A stretch of 64,000 bases of DNA from Kluyvera intermedia (GTDB lineage Bacteria; Pseudomonadota; Gammaproteobacteria; Enterobacterales; Enterobacteriaceae). Location of the stretch: positions 1 to 64,000 of the forward strand of contig NZ_JAKCNS010000035.1 in the NCBI RefSeq assembly GCF_021440345.1. Direction: 5' to 3'. The position numbers and the translations under genes are program-made. Of this stretch, positions 15,054 to 25,078 are shown piece after piece. Positions within the stretch are counted from its first letter, which is position 1. Every line of letters starts with the position of its first letter. The notes beneath the pieces were generated by a model. The model ran no database searches. It saw only the letters and a list, made by a program, of their open reading frames with translations, and was not told where the DNA came from.

Positions 15054-16742
15054 GTGAATATAAACGTCGCAGATTTGTTAAACGGGAATTACATCCTGTT
15101 ATTATTCGTGGTATTAGCGCTAGGGCTTTGTCTTGGCAAATTACGTCTGGGCTCAATCCAACTAGGTAATTCCATTGGCGTTTTGGTGGTTTCTCTCTTA
15201 TTAGGACAGCAACACTTCAGTATTAACACTGAAGCGCTCAATCTGGGCTTTATGCTGTTTATTTTTTGCGTGGGCGTAGAAGCCGGACCCAACTTTTTTT
15301 CTATTTTCTTCCGCGACGGCAAGAATTATCTGATGCTCGGTTTGGTGATGGTTGGCAGCGCGCTGCTCATTGCCCTGGGGCTCGGGAAGCTGTTTGGCTG
15401 GGACATCGGCCTGACGGCCGGTCTGCTGGCAGGCTCCATGACCTCAACGCCGGTACTGGTTGGCGCTGGCGATACGCTACGTCACTCCGGTATGGAAGCG
15501 GGTCTGCTGGCGCAAGCGCAGGATCATCTGAGCCTCGGCTACGCGTTAACCTACCTGATTGGTCTGGTTAGCCTGATTGTCGCCGCTCGCTATATGCCAA
15601 AATTCCAGCATCAGGATCTGCAGACCAGCGCTCAGCAAATCGCTCGCGAGCGCGGTCTGGATACCGATACCAATCGTAAAGTCTATCTGCCGGTTATCCG
15701 CGCCTACCGCGTGGGCCCGGAACTGGTCGCCTGGGCCGACGGTAAAAACCTGCGCGAGCTGGGCATCTATCGCCAGACCGGCTGCTATATCGAGCGTATC
15801 CGTCGTAACGGCATTCTCGCTAACCCAGACGGCGATGCGGTGCTGCAAATGGGCGATGAGATTTCGCTGGTTGGCTACCCGGACGCCCATGCGCGTCTCG
15901 ACCCGAGCTTCCGTAACGGTAAAGAGGTCTTCGACCGCGATCTGCTGGATATGCGTATCGTCACCGAAGAGATTGTGGTCAAAAACCACAATGTCGTTGG
16001 TCGTCGCCTGGCGCAGCTCAAGCTGACCGACCACGGCTGCTTCCTGAACCGGGTGATCCGCAGCCAGATTGAAATGCCGATTGACGACAATATCGTGCTC
16101 AATAAAGGCGATGTACTGCAGGTAAGCGGCGATGCGCGCCGTGTGAAAACCGTCGCCGACCGCATCGGCTTCGTCTCCATTCACAGCCAGGTGACAGACC
16201 TGCTGGCCTTCTGTTCCTTCTTTATCGTTGGCCTGATGATCGGCATGATCACCTTCCAGTTCAGCAACTTTAACTTTGGTGTCGGCAACGCGGCCGGTCT
16301 GCTGTTCGCCGGTATCATGCTGGGCTTCCTGCGTGCCAACCACCCAACCTTCGGCTACATCCCGCAGGGTGCGCTGAATATGGTGAAAGAGTTTGGCCTG
16401 ATGGTGTTTATGGCCGGCGTCGGCTTAAGCGCCGGTAGCGGCATCGGTAACGGTCTCGGCGTAGTCGGCGGACAAATGCTGGTTGCTGGTTTGTTCGTCA
16501 GCCTGATTCCCGTCGTTATCTGCTTCCTGTTCGGTGCCTACATTCTGCGCATGAACCGCGCGCTGCTGTTCGGGGCCATTATGGGTGCCCGTACCTGCGC
16601 ACCGGCCATGGAAATCATCAGCGACACCGCACGCAGTAACATTCCTGCGCTCGGCTACGCGGGCACCTACGCTATCGCTAACGTATTGTTAACATTGGCC
16701 GGTACGCTGATTATCATCATCTGGCCAGGGCTCGGCGGCTAG
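15054..16742 (+). CDS. ybjL: YbjL, AAE-family (aspartate:alanine exchanger-like) transporter
   Basis: A 562-residue membrane protein of the AspT/YidE/YbjL family. It has two blocks of about five to six helices (residues about 5-190 and 385-560) around a soluble middle with two TrkA_C (RCK_C) domains (about 200-370). E. coli YbjL has been linked to glutamate and anionic amino-acid/dicarboxylate export. Translation starts with GTG at 15054, fixed by alignment to [15 protein letters not shown]; the ribosome site is weak. It is followed by the sRNA gene rybB on the same strand. Confidence 0.95.
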   Translation: MNINVADLLNGNYILLLFVVLALGLCLGKLRLGSIQLGNSIGVLVVSLLLGQQHFSINTEALNLGFMLFIFCVGVEAGPNFFSIFFRDGKNYLMLGLVMVGSALLIALGLGKLFGWDIGLTAGLLAGSMTSTPVLVGAGDTLRHSGMEAGLLAQAQDHLSLGYALTYLIGLVSLIVAARYMPKFQHQDLQTSAQQIARERGLDTDTNRKVYLPVIRAYRVGPELVAWADGKNLRELGIYRQTGCYIERIRRNGILANPDGDAVLQMGDEISLVGYPDAHARLDPSFRNGKEVFDRDLLDMRIVTEEIVVKNHNVVGRRLAQLKLTDHGCFLNRVIRSQIEMPIDDNIVLNKGDVLQVSGDARRVKTVADRIGFVSIHSQVTDLLAFCSFFIVGLMIGMITFQFSNFNFGVGNAAGLLFAGIMLGFLRANHPTFGYIPQGALNMVKEFGLMVFMAGVGLSAGSGIGNGLGVVGGQMLVAGLFVSLIPVVICFLFGAYILRMNRALLFGAIMGARTCAPAMEIISDTARSNIPALGYAGTYAIANVLLTLAGTLIIIIWPGLGG

Positions 16743-16790
16743 CCCGAGCCGAAGGGAAACAAAGAAAAGAAAAATATTTTTGCGCAACGC

Positions 16791-16818
16791 AGAACTTTTT
16801 GACCAGGCGCAAGTCTTA
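16791..16818 (+). promoter_or_regulatory. Sigma-E promoter of rybB
   Basis: The -35 AGAACTT (16791-16797) and -10 TCTTA (16814-16818) are separated by 16 bp and lie 6 bp before the RybB start. This matches the sigma-E consensus GAACTT-N16-TCTNA. Confidence 0.85.
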
Positions 16819-16824
16819 ATTAGT

Positions 16825-16904
16825 GCCACTGCTTTTCTTTGATGTCCCCATTTTGTGGAGCCCATCAACCCCGCCATCTTTGGTTCAAGGTTGATGGGTT
16901 TTTT
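16825..16904 (+). ncRNA. rybB: RybB, Hfq-dependent sigma-E sRNA
   Basis: An 80-nt sRNA that base-pairs with and destabilises porin and other outer-membrane protein mRNAs under envelope stress. The 5' seed GCCACTGCTTTTCTTTGAT and the downstream GTCCCCATTTTGTGGAGC block match E. coli RybB almost exactly, and the 3' end is a perfect 10-bp terminator stem (16861-16870 with 16889-16898) plus six T. The location between ybjL and rcdA is the same as in E. coli. Differences from E. coli appear to be confined to the terminator loop region. Confidence 0.95.
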
Positions 16905-16937
16905 GTTGCCTGAAATCCGGCAATACTCGATTAGCGC

Positions 16938-17324
16938 TCACTCCCCATCCGGCAAAACCTCACGCCACCACTGCGGTTTCATATCCTCGAAGGCATGAAA
17001 ATCAGGTGCAAATGCGGCGCTCTGGTTTTGGTCAAACACCCCGCTCAGCAGCGCGATCACCGGGCCGTCGTCAATTGCGCCCAGCGAGCTGCCGCATTGC
17101 GGGCAGAATGCGCGGCTGGAAACGTCAGACGAACGCCAGGTGGCAGGCCGCCCGCCCTCTCCCGTCCACTGGACATCATGAGCGGCGAACTCGAGCCACA
17201 CCACGGTCTGGCCGCCGGTATGTTTTTGGCAGATATCGCAAGAGCAGCTGTGGGCGTTGGTGGGATTCATGGCAGTGAAGGTGATGCGGCCGCACAGGCA
17301 GCCGCCGGATAATGCTGTCGTCAT
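16938..17324 (-). CDS. GFA-family zinc protein
   Basis: A 128-residue protein of the GFA (glutathione-dependent formaldehyde-activating enzyme-like, CENP-V) fold. Its zinc ligands are visible as CLC in GGCLCGR (near residue 10), CSCDIC (near 30) and CPQC in AFCPQCGS (near 95). Family members bind structural zinc; the reaction of this one is unknown, and true glutathione-formaldehyde activity should not be assumed. It lies 42 bp downstream of rcdA on the same strand and may be co-transcribed. It is not present at this position in E. coli. Confidence 0.85.
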   Translation of the reverse strand: MTTALSGGCLCGRITFTAMNPTNAHSCSCDICQKHTGGQTVVWLEFAAHDVQWTGEGGRPATWRSSDVSSRAFCPQCGSSLGAIDDGPVIALLSGVFDQNQSAAFAPDFHAFEDMKPQWWREVLPDGE

Positions 17325-17366
17325 CGCAAGGCCTCGGCAAAAGAGTTTGTCTAAGCGTATACGCTT

Positions 17367-17915
17367 TTAGCCGCTCTCTCCCGCAATCCGCCCTACCATT
17401 TTTCGGATCTCCTCGCGCACGAGCGGCTGACGGTCGGTGACAAAATGCAGCGTCATCCCCTCGATAAAGGCGTCGAGCGCGCGGGCGGTGGCGGGTTCGA
17501 ACCACTGCTCCAGCGTCTGCTGGCTGCGGCGCATCCAGTTTTGCATCACCGCTTTTAGCGTGGGCGTACTGCTGGCGAGCCCGTAGAGCTGATACATCAG
17601 CGTCATATTTTTCGGCGTGGTGACCTGGCTGCTGAAAATAAGCTCAGCCACCGCATCGCAGGCACCATCAACGGTGGTGACGCCGGCAAAAAATGCCGTG
17701 TACTCTTCCGACATGCGCGCGGTAAAGGTGCCAAAGGCTTCGCCCAGTAGCGCTTCGATACCGTCGAAATAGTAGGTCATTGAGCCCAGCGGGACATCGG
17801 CACAGCTGGCGATTTTTCGGTGCGTCACCGCACTAATCCCATGGATAGCGATAGTTTCAAGGGTCGCATCAATAATACGTGCGCGGCGCAGTGGGTCATT
17901 CGGTCGACGAGCCAT
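17367..17915 (-). CDS. rcdA: TetR-family regulator RcdA
   Basis: A 182-residue TetR regulator. The N-terminal helix-turn-helix is [26 protein letters not shown], and the C-terminal ligand/dimer domain contains [28 protein letters not shown], nearly identical to E. coli RcdA (YbjK). In E. coli RcdA activates csgD and affects biofilm and stress genes. The start at 17915 (MARRPNDPL) follows GGAG; a GTG 12 bp upstream in frame is less likely. It is divergent from ybjJ over an 81-bp gap holding a palindromic site. Confidence 0.93.
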   Translation of the reverse strand: MARRPNDPLRRARIIDATLETIAIHGISAVTHRKIASCADVPLGSMTYYFDGIEALLGEAFGTFTARMSEEYTAFFAGVTTVDGACDAVAELIFSSQVTTPKNMTLMYQLYGLASSTPTLKAVMQNWMRRSQQTLEQWFEPATARALDAFIEGMTLHFVTDRQPLVREEIRKMVGRIAGESG

Positions 17916-17932
17916 AACTCTCCTCACTCAAG

Positions 17933-17952
17933 TTATGTACAAATGTACACAA
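17933..17952. promoter_or_regulatory. Palindromic operator between rcdA and ybjJ
   Basis: TGTACA-AA-TGTACA (17936-17949) is a perfect dyad, extended to TT/AA outside with one mismatch (20 bp overall). A palindrome of this size in the gap between a TetR repressor gene and a divergent transporter is the expected TetR operator position. Binding by RcdA is inferred. Confidence 0.6.
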
Positions 17953-17996
17953 CCTTGTTAGTGTTGTCTGCACACTTTCCGACCCGACTCGAATGG

Positions 17997-19199
17997 ATGA
18001 CAACGTTAACCTCCCGTAAAGCCCTGCAACTGCGGATGTGGGCACTCTTTATGTTCTTCTTTTTACCCGGTTTATTAATGGCCTCCTGGGCTACGCGTAC
18101 CCCGGCAATCCGCGATATTTTGTCCGTATCCACCGCAGAAATGGGCATCGTGCTGTTTGGTCTGTCGATTGGTTCGATGAGCGGGATCCTCTGTTCGGCC
18201 TTTTTAGTGAAACGATTCGGTACCCGCGCCGTTATCCGTACCACCATGTCATGCGCCTTAGTTGGCATGATGATCCTAAGCCTGGCGCTGTACCTAAGCT
18301 CCGCGTGGGTATTCGCCATTGGTCTGGCGATATTCGGCGCCAGCTTCGGCTCGGCCGAAGTCGCCATTAATGTGGAAGGCGCGGCGGTTGAACGCGAAAT
18401 GAAAAAAACCGTGCTGCCGATGATGCACGGCTTCTACAGCTTTGGCACCCTGGTAGGTGCAGGCGTCGGCATGGCGGTAACCGCCTTTGGCCTGCCGGCC
18501 ATGTGGCATATTCTGGTCGCGGCGCTGGTGGGTATCGCCCCCATTGCTATCGCTATCAAAGCCATTCCGGACGGTACCGGGCGCAACGAGGCTGAGAATG
18601 CACAACACCAGGAAAAAGGCGTGCCGTTCTGGCGCGATGGGCAACTGATGCTTATTGGCGTGGTGGTGCTGGCGATGGCCTTTGCCGAAGGCTCCGCTAA
18701 TGACTGGCTGCCGCTGCTGATGGTCGATGGCCATGGCTTTAGCCCAACCTCTGGTTCACTGATTTATACTGGCTTTACGCTAGGGATGACGGTTGGCCGC
18801 TTTACCGGCGGCTGGTTTATTGACCGCTACAGCCGCGTCACCGTGGTCCGCGCCAGTGCGCTGATGGGCGCATTGGGCATTGCCCTGATTATCTTTGTCG
18901 ACAGCCCATGGGTTGCAGGGGTGTCGGTTATTCTGTGGGGTCTGGGCGCATCGCTCGGTTTCCCGCTGACCATTTCCGCTGCCAGCGACACCGGCCCGGA
19001 CGCCCCTACCCGCGTGAGCGTTGTTGCCACCACCGGGTATCTGGCGTTTCTGGTAGGACCGCCGCTGCTCGGCTTCCTCGGCGAACATTACGGTCTGCGT
19101 AGCGCAATGCTGGCCGTACTGGCGCTGGTTCTGATTGCCGCGATAGTCGCGAAAGCGGTGGCTAAACCCGAGCCCCGCGTTGTAATGGAGAGTCAATAA
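17997..19199 (+). CDS. ybjJ: MFS transporter YbjJ
   Basis: A 400-residue, 12-helix major facilitator of the YbjJ/FucP-like group, substrate unknown. It starts [30 protein letters not shown] as in E. coli and carries the MFS motif [11 protein letters not shown]...KRFGTR after helix 2. The start at 17997 gives the E. coli N-terminus ([11 protein letters not shown]); the frame is open upstream but that part is not conserved. It overlaps ybjI by 1 bp (TAATG), forming an operon, and is divergent from rcdA. Confidence 0.94.
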   Translation: MTTLTSRKALQLRMWALFMFFFLPGLLMASWATRTPAIRDILSVSTAEMGIVLFGLSIGSMSGILCSAFLVKRFGTRAVIRTTMSCALVGMMILSLALYLSSAWVFAIGLAIFGASFGSAEVAINVEGAAVEREMKKTVLPMMHGFYSFGTLVGAGVGMAVTAFGLPAMWHILVAALVGIAPIAIAIKAIPDGTGRNEAENAQHQEKGVPFWRDGQLMLIGVVVLAMAFAEGSANDWLPLLMVDGHGFSPTSGSLIYTGFTLGMTVGRFTGGWFIDRYSRVTVVRASALMGALGIALIIFVDSPWVAGVSVILWGLGASLGFPLTISAASDTGPDAPTRVSVVATTGYLAFLVGPPLLGFLGEHYGLRSAMLAVLALVLIAAIVAKAVAKPEPRVVMESQ

Positions 19200-20011
19200 T
19201 GAGCGTTAAACTGATCGCCGTAGACATGGATGGCACGTTCCTCAACGATAAGAAAACCTATAACCGCGAGCGCTTTCGTCAGCAGTATCAGCAGATGAAA
19301 GCGCAGCAGATCCGATTCGTAGTCGCCAGCGGTAACCAGTATTACCAGCTGGCCTCCTTCTTCCCGGAGATTGTTGGGGAAATCGCCTTCGTGGCCGAGA
19401 ACGGCGGCTGGGTGCGCGATGCGGGCGAAGATGTGTATAACTGCTCAATGCCGCGCGACCACTTCCAGCAGATTGTTGATTTCCTGCTGACCCGTCCGGA
19501 AATTGAAATTATCGCCTGCGGTAAAGGCAGCGCCTATACGCTGAAAAGCTATGACCCGCGCTTCCATCAGATTGCCGAACATTATTATCACCGCATCGAA
19601 CTGGTGGATAATTTCGACAATATCGATGACACCATTTTGAAATTCGCCCTGAATATTCCTGACGACAAAGTCCCACAGATGCAGGCGACGCTGGATGAGA
19701 AACTCGGCCATCTGCTGACGGCGGTGACCACCGGTCACGGCAGTATTGACCTGATTATCCCTGGCGTGCACAAAGCTCACGGCCTGCGTTTACTACAGGA
19801 TCGCTGGGGCATTGCCGATGAAGAAGTGGTCGCTTTCGGCGACAGCGGAAATGATATTGAGATGGTGAAACAAGCCGGATACGGCTTTGCAATGGCCAAC
19901 GCCGCCGAGGCGGTAAAAGCCGTCGCTGGCTATCATGCGCCGCACAATAATGAAGAAGGTGTGTTAGCCATCATTGATAAAGCACTGAAGGGCGAAGCGC
20001 CGTTTGCCTGA
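19199..20011 (+). CDS. ybjI: HAD-superfamily phosphatase YbjI
   Basis: A 270-residue Cof-type (class IIB) HAD phosphatase; E. coli YbjI hydrolyses FMN and other small phosphates. The nucleophile motif DMDGT has Asp9/Asp11, a Lys lies in the C-terminal half (GVHKAHG), and the metal-binding GDSGND motif is near residue 220. It is translationally coupled to ybjJ (1-bp overlap). It is paralogous to YbiV encoded at 48471 in this window, with many shared blocks such as [11 protein letters not shown]. Confidence 0.95.
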   Translation: MSVKLIAVDMDGTFLNDKKTYNRERFRQQYQQMKAQQIRFVVASGNQYYQLASFFPEIVGEIAFVAENGGWVRDAGEDVYNCSMPRDHFQQIVDFLLTRPEIEIIACGKGSAYTLKSYDPRFHQIAEHYYHRIELVDNFDNIDDTILKFALNIPDDKVPQMQATLDEKLGHLLTAVTTGHGSIDLIIPGVHKAHGLRLLQDRWGIADEEVVAFGDSGNDIEMVKQAGYGFAMANAAEAVKAVAGYHAPHNNEEGVLAIIDKALKGEAPFA

Positions 20012-20018
20012 CTGAACA

Positions 20019-20060
20019 CCGGGCTACGGCTGTAGCCCGGTAATGCGCAGCGCCTGCCGG
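20019..20060. repeat. REP-like element between ybjI and mdfA
   Basis: CCGGGCTAC (20019-20027) and GTAGCCCGG (20032-20040) form a perfect 9-bp stem, followed by a CGCAGCGCCTGCCGGG tail. The same CCGGGCTAC/GTAGCCCGG arms recur at 28656-28682. It lies in the convergent gap and may act as a transcription or mRNA-decay boundary. Confidence 0.6.
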
Positions 20061-20062
20061 GA

Positions 20063-21298
20063 TTACTCCGGCTGTAAGCCGCTGCCGACGCTTTTGTCAC
20101 GCAGGAACATCACCACCAGCCCCAGCCACAGCACGCCGCCCGCCAGATTAAACAGGCTGAACATACCAATGCCACCCAGCTGATAGCTGTGCTTGCTAAG
20201 CTCAATGCCCACCGTGAAGATAAGCATTTGCAGCATCCCCATCGCCGCCGAGACCGTGCCTTTACTCATGTCGCTCGCAAACAGCGTCAGGCGCACCAGC
20301 CCCGCGTTCGCAAGACCGATACCAAAGGCGTAGAAGCTCAGTCCAGCCGTCATCCACAGATAGGCGTGAGAAGAGACCACCGTCGCCGCAGCCGCCAGAA
20401 TCAAGCCGAACATAATGGGATAACCGCCGGCAATAATCAGCTCGCGCACCGTACGGCGTGAGGTCAAGCGCGCCAGCACCAGGTTACCGAGGATCAGTGC
20501 GCCGAAGATCGGTACCTGCAGCAGACCATACTCATAGCTGCTGGCTTTCTCGCCGCTGATAATAATTACCGGTGATTGTGCAATCCACGCCAGCAACGGC
20601 AGGCTGACAAACCCTGTCGCCAGCGCGCCAGCCACAAAGCGGCCATTTTTCAGCACTTCGCGATAATCGCGGCCCAGCGCTTTTAGCGATAGCGACTCAC
20701 CCATACGGGTCGCCGTTTCGGGCATCGATTTAAATAGACCGACATAAGAGATGGCTGCCAGCAGGGCAAACAGCACAAACATGCTCTCCCAGCGTGCGAG
20801 GTGGATCCACGCGGCTCCCACCAGCGGCCCTAATAGCGGGGCAATCAGCGCGACGTTGGCCATTAACGCCGTTATCTTGATACAGGTCGCTTCATCGAAC
20901 GATTCCTGAATCGCCGCGTAACCCACCGCACCGATAAAGCACAGGCTCACTCCCTGTAAAAAGCGCAGGAAGGTGAACTGCTCAATGTTTTGCACCAACA
21001 GCGTCGCCAGACAGGTGACGATAAACCAGATAACCCCGGTGAGCATCACCGGACGACGCCCAATACGGTCCGACAGCGGCCCCAGCAGCCACTGCAGGAA
21101 CATACCGCCCGCCAGGTACGCGGTCATGGAGGTTGGAACCCACTCGTCGCCGGCATTAAATTCCTGCACGACCGCCAGCATCCCCGGCTGGATCATATCG
21201 TTGGCTATATAGGTGGAAAACTCGTAGAGCACGAGGCAAAGCGGGAACAGAATTGCCTTACGCCCCAAGCGTTTCCGGGAAGAAGTGGAAGTATCCAT
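20063..21298 (-). CDS. mdfA: Multidrug efflux transporter MdfA (Cmr)
   Basis: A 411-residue, 12-helix drug:proton antiporter of the DHA1 family. Glu26 in [12 protein letters not shown] is the key membrane-embedded acidic residue of MdfA, and motif [13 protein letters not shown] follows helix 2. The start at 21298 ([12 protein letters not shown]) gives nearly the E. coli length; an upstream in-frame TTG is rejected. It is divergent from ybjG across a 273-bp region with an 18-bp dyad. Confidence 0.96.
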   Translation of the reverse strand: MDTSTSSRKRLGRKAILFPLCLVLYEFSTYIANDMIQPGMLAVVQEFNAGDEWVPTSMTAYLAGGMFLQWLLGPLSDRIGRRPVMLTGVIWFIVTCLATLLVQNIEQFTFLRFLQGVSLCFIGAVGYAAIQESFDEATCIKITALMANVALIAPLLGPLVGAAWIHLARWESMFVLFALLAAISYVGLFKSMPETATRMGESLSLKALGRDYREVLKNGRFVAGALATGFVSLPLLAWIAQSPVIIISGEKASSYEYGLLQVPIFGALILGNLVLARLTSRRTVRELIIAGGYPIMFGLILAAAATVVSSHAYLWMTAGLSFYAFGIGLANAGLVRLTLFASDMSKGTVSAAMGMLQMLIFTVGIELSKHSYQLGGIGMFSLFNLAGGVLWLGLVVMFLRDKSVGSGLQPE

Positions 21299-21350
21299 TT
21301 GACTCGCATCCGTAATAAAAACGCGCAAGTTTAATCAATGCACGGTAGTG

Positions 21351-21368
21351 GTGATAGTTAATTATCAC
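21351..21368. promoter_or_regulatory. Dyad in the mdfA-ybjG intergenic region
   Basis: GTGATA-GTTAAT-TATCAC is an inverted repeat with perfect 6-bp arms, 53 bp upstream of the mdfA start. No regulator is recognised. Confidence 0.35.
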
Positions 21369-21399
21369 GCAGCATAACGATTTCGCACAAATTGATGTC

Positions 21400-21433
21400 G
21401 TTAAGATTTGCTTAAGGTTGTGCGCGTTATACT
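21400..21433 (+). promoter_or_regulatory. ybjG promoter with BasR (PmrA) box
   Basis: GTTAAG-ATTTG-CTTAAG (21400-21416) matches the BasR/PmrA consensus YTTAAK-N5-YTTAAK at 11 of 12 positions and lies 11 bp before a -10 TATACT (21428-21433). This is the usual spacing for activation in place of a -35. ybjG belongs to the BasSR regulon in E. coli. Confidence 0.65.
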
Positions 21434-21571
21434 CTACGCCGCTTATTGCGCCGCCTTAATTTCCAGATACTTGTACGCCGGAAGCAGGATTCAGACAATG
21501 CCGCTTTACCGTCCAGGATTGGTTTTTTAAGCTGGCTGTCATAAAACCGTCATCTACGAAGCCGGAACGTT

Positions 21572-22180
21572 ATGCTGGAAAATCTCAATAACACGCTGTT
21601 TTTGCTCATCAACGCCACCCCTGCCTCAGCGCAATGGGAGATTTCGCTGGCGACATTTTTAGCAAAGGACCTGATCCTTATTGTCCCCCTGCTGGCCGCC
21701 GCCATGTGGTTATGGGGAGAACGTCGGCAGGTTCACGCGCAGCGTCATCTGGTGGTTAAAGTGGCGCTGGCCATTGCCGTCAGCCTGACCATCTCCTGGA
21801 CAATGGGCCAGCTGTTCCCGCATGAACGGCCGTTTGTGGCCAATATCGGCTATAACTTCCTGCACCACTCTGCGGATAACTCTTTCCCAAGCGATCACGG
21901 CACGGTGATTTTCACCTTCGCACTGGCGTTCTTGTTCTGGCACCGTTTGTGGTCCGGGCTGGTATTGATGGCCATCGGTATCGCCATTGCCTGGTCGCGC
22001 GTGTACCTTGGCGTACACTGGCCGATGGATATGCTCGGCGGCTTCCTGTGCGGCCTTGTTGGCTGTATGGTGGCGCAAATCCTGTGGCTGTTCGTGGGTG
22101 CCCGCGTCTTCCCACGACTTCAGCAGGCTTATCGTCTAATTTTCTCGCTACCGATTCGTAAAGGTTGGGTGCGTGACTAG
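21572..22180 (+). CDS. ybjG: Undecaprenyl-diphosphatase YbjG
   Basis: A 202-residue PAP2-superfamily membrane phosphatase that dephosphorylates undecaprenyl pyrophosphate on the periplasmic side; overproduction gives bacitracin resistance. Motifs are HERP (end of a K/H-x6-RP site), PSDHGTV, and SRVYLGVHWPMD, with about five helices. The BasR-type box upstream fits a role in lipid A/envelope stress responses. A weak GC hairpin follows (22212-22231). Confidence 0.93.
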   Translation: MLENLNNTLFLLINATPASAQWEISLATFLAKDLILIVPLLAAAMWLWGERRQVHAQRHLVVKVALAIAVSLTISWTMGQLFPHERPFVANIGYNFLHHSADNSFPSDHGTVIFTFALAFLFWHRLWSGLVLMAIGIAIAWSRVYLGVHWPMDMLGGFLCGLVGCMVAQILWLFVGARVFPRLQQAYRLIFSLPIRKGWVRD

Positions 22181-22211
22181 CCCTTCGCTCGCAGGTAAAA
22201 TAACGCGCTGA

Positions 22212-22231
22212 CCCCGGTATCCTTGCCGGGG
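22212..22231 (+). terminator. Weak hairpin between ybjG and deoR
   Basis: CCCCGG (22212-22217) pairs with CCGGGG (22226-22231) and is followed by CATTTCC. The T tract is poor, so it is at best an attenuating terminator. Confidence 0.35.
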
Positions 22232-22250
22232 CATTTCCGCTAGAGGATCT

Positions 22251-23009
22251 ATGGAAACACGACGCGACGAACGAATTGGCCAACTCATTCAGGCACTGAA
22301 ACGTAGCGATAAGCTGCATTTAAAAGAAGCGGCTGCGCTGCTTGGCGTTTCCGAAATGACGATTCGTCGCGACCTCAACAGCGAAAGCGGCCCGGTTGTA
22401 CTGCTGGGTGGTTATGTGGTGCTGGAGCCGCGCAGCGTGCCTCACTACCTGTTAAGCGATCAGAAAACGCGCCTGGTTGATGAAAAAAAGCTGGCGGCCC
22501 GACATGCGGCGAAGCTGCTGAAAGCGCATCAGATGGCCTTCTTCGACTGCGGCACCACCACACCGTGGATCATTGACGCCATCGATAACGACCTACCGTT
22601 TACCGCCGTCTGCTATTCGCTCAACACCTTCCTGGCACTTCAGGACAAACCCAACTGTCGTCCGATTCTCTGCGGCGGCGAGTTTCACGCCAGCAATGCC
22701 ATCTTTAAGCCCATTAGCGAGCAGGATACGCTGTCGCACCTGTGCCCGGATATCGCGTTTTATTCCGCAGCGGGTATTGATATTGAGATGGGGGCAACCT
22801 GTTTTAATCTCGAAGAGCTGCCGTTGAAGCATTGGGCGATGCGCCAGGCGCGCTATCACGTGCTGGTCGCGGATCACAGTAAGTTTGGGAAGGTGCGCCC
22901 GGCGCGGATGGGAGATTTAACGCGCTTTGACGTGATTGCCAGCGACACCTGCCCGGACGACGAACTGGTGGCACTGGCAAAACAGCAGCAAATTTCGCTG
23001 CTGTATTAA
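22251..23009 (+). CDS. deoR: Deoxyribose operon repressor DeoR
   Basis: A 252-residue repressor of the deo operon and nupG, inducer deoxyribose-5-phosphate. The N-terminal DeoR helix-turn-helix (LHLKEAAALLGVSEMTIRRDL, residues about 23-43) is followed by the DeoRC sugar-binding domain with a DCGTTT motif near 100. Length equals E. coli DeoR. It is convergent with dacC, with only 7 bp between stop codons and no obvious terminator. Confidence 0.96.
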   Translation: METRRDERIGQLIQALKRSDKLHLKEAAALLGVSEMTIRRDLNSESGPVVLLGGYVVLEPRSVPHYLLSDQKTRLVDEKKLAARHAAKLLKAHQMAFFDCGTTTPWIIDAIDNDLPFTAVCYSLNTFLALQDKPNCRPILCGGEFHASNAIFKPISEQDTLSHLCPDIAFYSAAGIDIEMGATCFNLEELPLKHWAMRQARYHVLVADHSKFGKVRPARMGDLTRFDVIASDTCPDDELVALAKQQQISLLY

Positions 23010-23016
23010 GGCGTTA

Positions 23017-24219
23017 TCAGGAGAACCAGCCGCCGAACCACTCGTGGAACTTCATCAACACGAAGTCCATCATGCGGCCAAAGAATCCGCCCTCTTCGAC
23101 CGCTTCCATCACGATAAGCGGACGCTGTTCGATGGTTTTATCGTTGAGTTTGAAGTCGATGGTGCCTACCACCTGCCCTTTGGTCAACGGCGCGGTCAGC
23201 TGCGGCTGCGTTAAGGTGTAGCTGGCTTTCAGGTTCTTCAACTGCCCGCGAGGGATTGTCACCGACCCGGCTTCCCCGGCGCCCAGCTTCGCTTCGCTGG
23301 TGTCACCGTACCAGACGCGCTGGCTGATGAAGGTGGCATCCGGTTTAATTGGGGTTACGGTTTCATAGAAACGGAAGCCCCAGGTCAGCAGTTTTTCCGA
23401 CTCGTTAAAACGCACGCGATCGCTTTTGGTGCCCAGTACCACCGCAATCAGGCGCATATCGCCCTGGGTGGCGGATGACACCAGGTTGTAGCCTGCCCCC
23501 GCCGTGGTCCCGGTTTTCACGCCGTCAACGTTCAGATTAGAGCTCCACAGCAGACGGTTGCGGTTAGGCTGGCGAATGTTGTTGAAGGTGAACTCTTTCT
23601 CTTTGTGTACCGCGTACTCTTCTGGCACATCGTGAATCATCGCGCGGGTCAGCAGCGCCATATCGCGCGCGGTGCTGAACTGCCCTGGCGCATCCAGGCC
23701 ATGAACGGTTTTGAAGGTGGTATTGGTCAGGCCGATTTTTTGCGCGTAGCCATTCATCAGGCTCACAAATGAATCCTGGCTGCCAGCGACGTAATCAGCA
23801 ATTGCGATGCTGGCATCATTGCCCGACTGAATGATCACCCCTTTGTTGAGGTTCTCAACCGAAACCTGCTCGCCCGGCTTCAGGAACATCACCGAAGAAC
23901 CGCGCAGCGCCGGGTTACCGGTAGCCCATGCGTCACGGCCGATGGTGACCATGTCCGGCAGTTTAATTTTCCCAGCTTTAAGCGCCTGACCCACTACGTA
24001 GCTGGTCATAATTTTGGTCAAACTTGCCGGATCGAGCTTCTCGTCCGCATTGCCCTCGGTCAGCACTTTACCGCTGGCATAATCCATCAAAATAAAGGCA
24101 CGAGCATCAATCGATGGCGCATCAGGGAGCTGATCCGCCGCCTGCACCGCCGGTGCGACTACCAGTAAAAGCGCAGAGCCTGCCAACAGGCTCCGAAAGG
24201 CGTTAGTGTTACACATCAT
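23017..24219 (-). CDS. dacC: D-alanyl-D-alanine carboxypeptidase DacC (PBP6)
   Basis: A 400-residue penicillin-binding protein that trims the terminal D-Ala from peptidoglycan pentapeptides. It has a signal peptide (cleavage after VQA near 27), the SxxK active site Ser66-Leu-Thr-Lys69, an SGN motif (IQSGNDAS), a KTG motif ([10 protein letters not shown]), and a C-terminal amphipathic anchor helix ([21 protein letters not shown]). Start 24219 or the adjacent ATG at 24216 are both possible; the former gives the E. coli length and has GGGTGG upstream. Confidence 0.96.
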   Translation of the reverse strand: MMCNTNAFRSLLAGSALLLVVAPAVQAADQLPDAPSIDARAFILMDYASGKVLTEGNADEKLDPASLTKIMTSYVVGQALKAGKIKLPDMVTIGRDAWATGNPALRGSSVMFLKPGEQVSVENLNKGVIIQSGNDASIAIADYVAGSQDSFVSLMNGYAQKIGLTNTTFKTVHGLDAPGQFSTARDMALLTRAMIHDVPEEYAVHKEKEFTFNNIRQPNRNRLLWSSNLNVDGVKTGTTAGAGYNLVSSATQGDMRLIAVVLGTKSDRVRFNESEKLLTWGFRFYETVTPIKPDATFISQRVWYGDTSEAKLGAGEAGSVTIPRGQLKNLKASYTLTQPQLTAPLTKGQVVGTIDFKLNDKTIEQRPLIVMEAVEEGGFFGRMMDFVLMKFHEWFGGWFS

Positions 24220-24452
24220 AAAAGCCACCCAAGTATCCATTCCCAAAAACACGCCGCAACAGCAACCGTACTGCATCAGGCGGTGAGTAATAACGTAGAA
24301 ACTCTCTTAAAGAAACAGTGAGTTGGTAAAGTTTTTTAAGTTTACGCAAGATCCCCGCGTTGTGCTTAAAACCTGACATTTTTTTTGATCGTGATTGCGT
24401 AACCGTTAACTTTCGCTCACAGTTAATTTCCGCTAAACAATCAGGAGTAGTT

Positions 24453-25073
24453 ATGGTTACGCTGTGGGGACGCAATAATTCAACGAACGTGAAGAAAGTA
24501 CGCTGGACGCTCGCCGAACTGGCAGTGCCGTATGAGCAGATTATGGCAGGTCAGGGATTCGGGGTGAACCACGACGCGGCCTACCTGGCGCTCAACCCAA
24601 ACGGTCTGGTGCCGATGCTCAAAGACGGCGACGACGTGCTGTGGGAATCAAATTCTATCGTCCGCTATCTGGCGGCGCAGTATGGCGCGGATACACTATG
24701 GCAGGCCTCGCCGATGCAACGGGCCAAAAGCGAGAAATGGATGGATTGGGCCAATGAAACCCTCTCGCCAGTGCATCGCAAAATTCTGATAGGGCTAGTC
24801 AGAACGCCGGTTGAAAAACGCAATATGGCAGAAATTGAAGCGGCAATTATTGCCTGCCAACCGCTGCTGGATATTCTCGATAACACGCTGGCGACGCAAA
24901 CCTGGCTTTCCGGCGACAGCTTCGGCGTCGGCGATATTGCCGTGGCGCCGTTTGTCTATAACCTACTGGAAACGGTGAAAACCTGGCAGCCGCGGCCAAA
25001 TCTGGCGCGCTGGTATCAGCAGCTTGCCGACCGCCCTGCCTTCCGCGACGTGGTGATGATCCCAGTGTCTTGA
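24453..25073 (+). CDS. gstB: Glutathione S-transferase GstB
   Basis: A 206-residue GST with a thioredoxin-like N-terminal domain ([27 protein letters not shown] is the glutathione gamma-glutamyl-binding loop) and an alpha-helical C-terminal domain with the GVGDIAVAP capping motif. E. coli GstB acts on haloacetates/bromoacetate. The start at 24453 follows AGGAG. It ends 5 bp from the convergent LacI gene. In E. coli the neighbour is yliI; here the carbohydrate island replaces it. Confidence 0.94.
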   Translation: MVTLWGRNNSTNVKKVRWTLAELAVPYEQIMAGQGFGVNHDAAYLALNPNGLVPMLKDGDDVLWESNSIVRYLAAQYGADTLWQASPMQRAKSEKWMDWANETLSPVHRKILIGLVRTPVEKRNMAEIEAAIIACQPLLDILDNTLATQTWLSGDSFGVGDIAVAPFVYNLLETVKTWQPRPNLARWYQQLADRPAFRDVVMIPVS

Positions 25074-25078
25074 TCCCT

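Noticed and set aside
15546-16343. A 265-codon frame antisense to ybjL
   Set aside because: Shadow of a conserved gene; composition and lack of start signals do not support coding.
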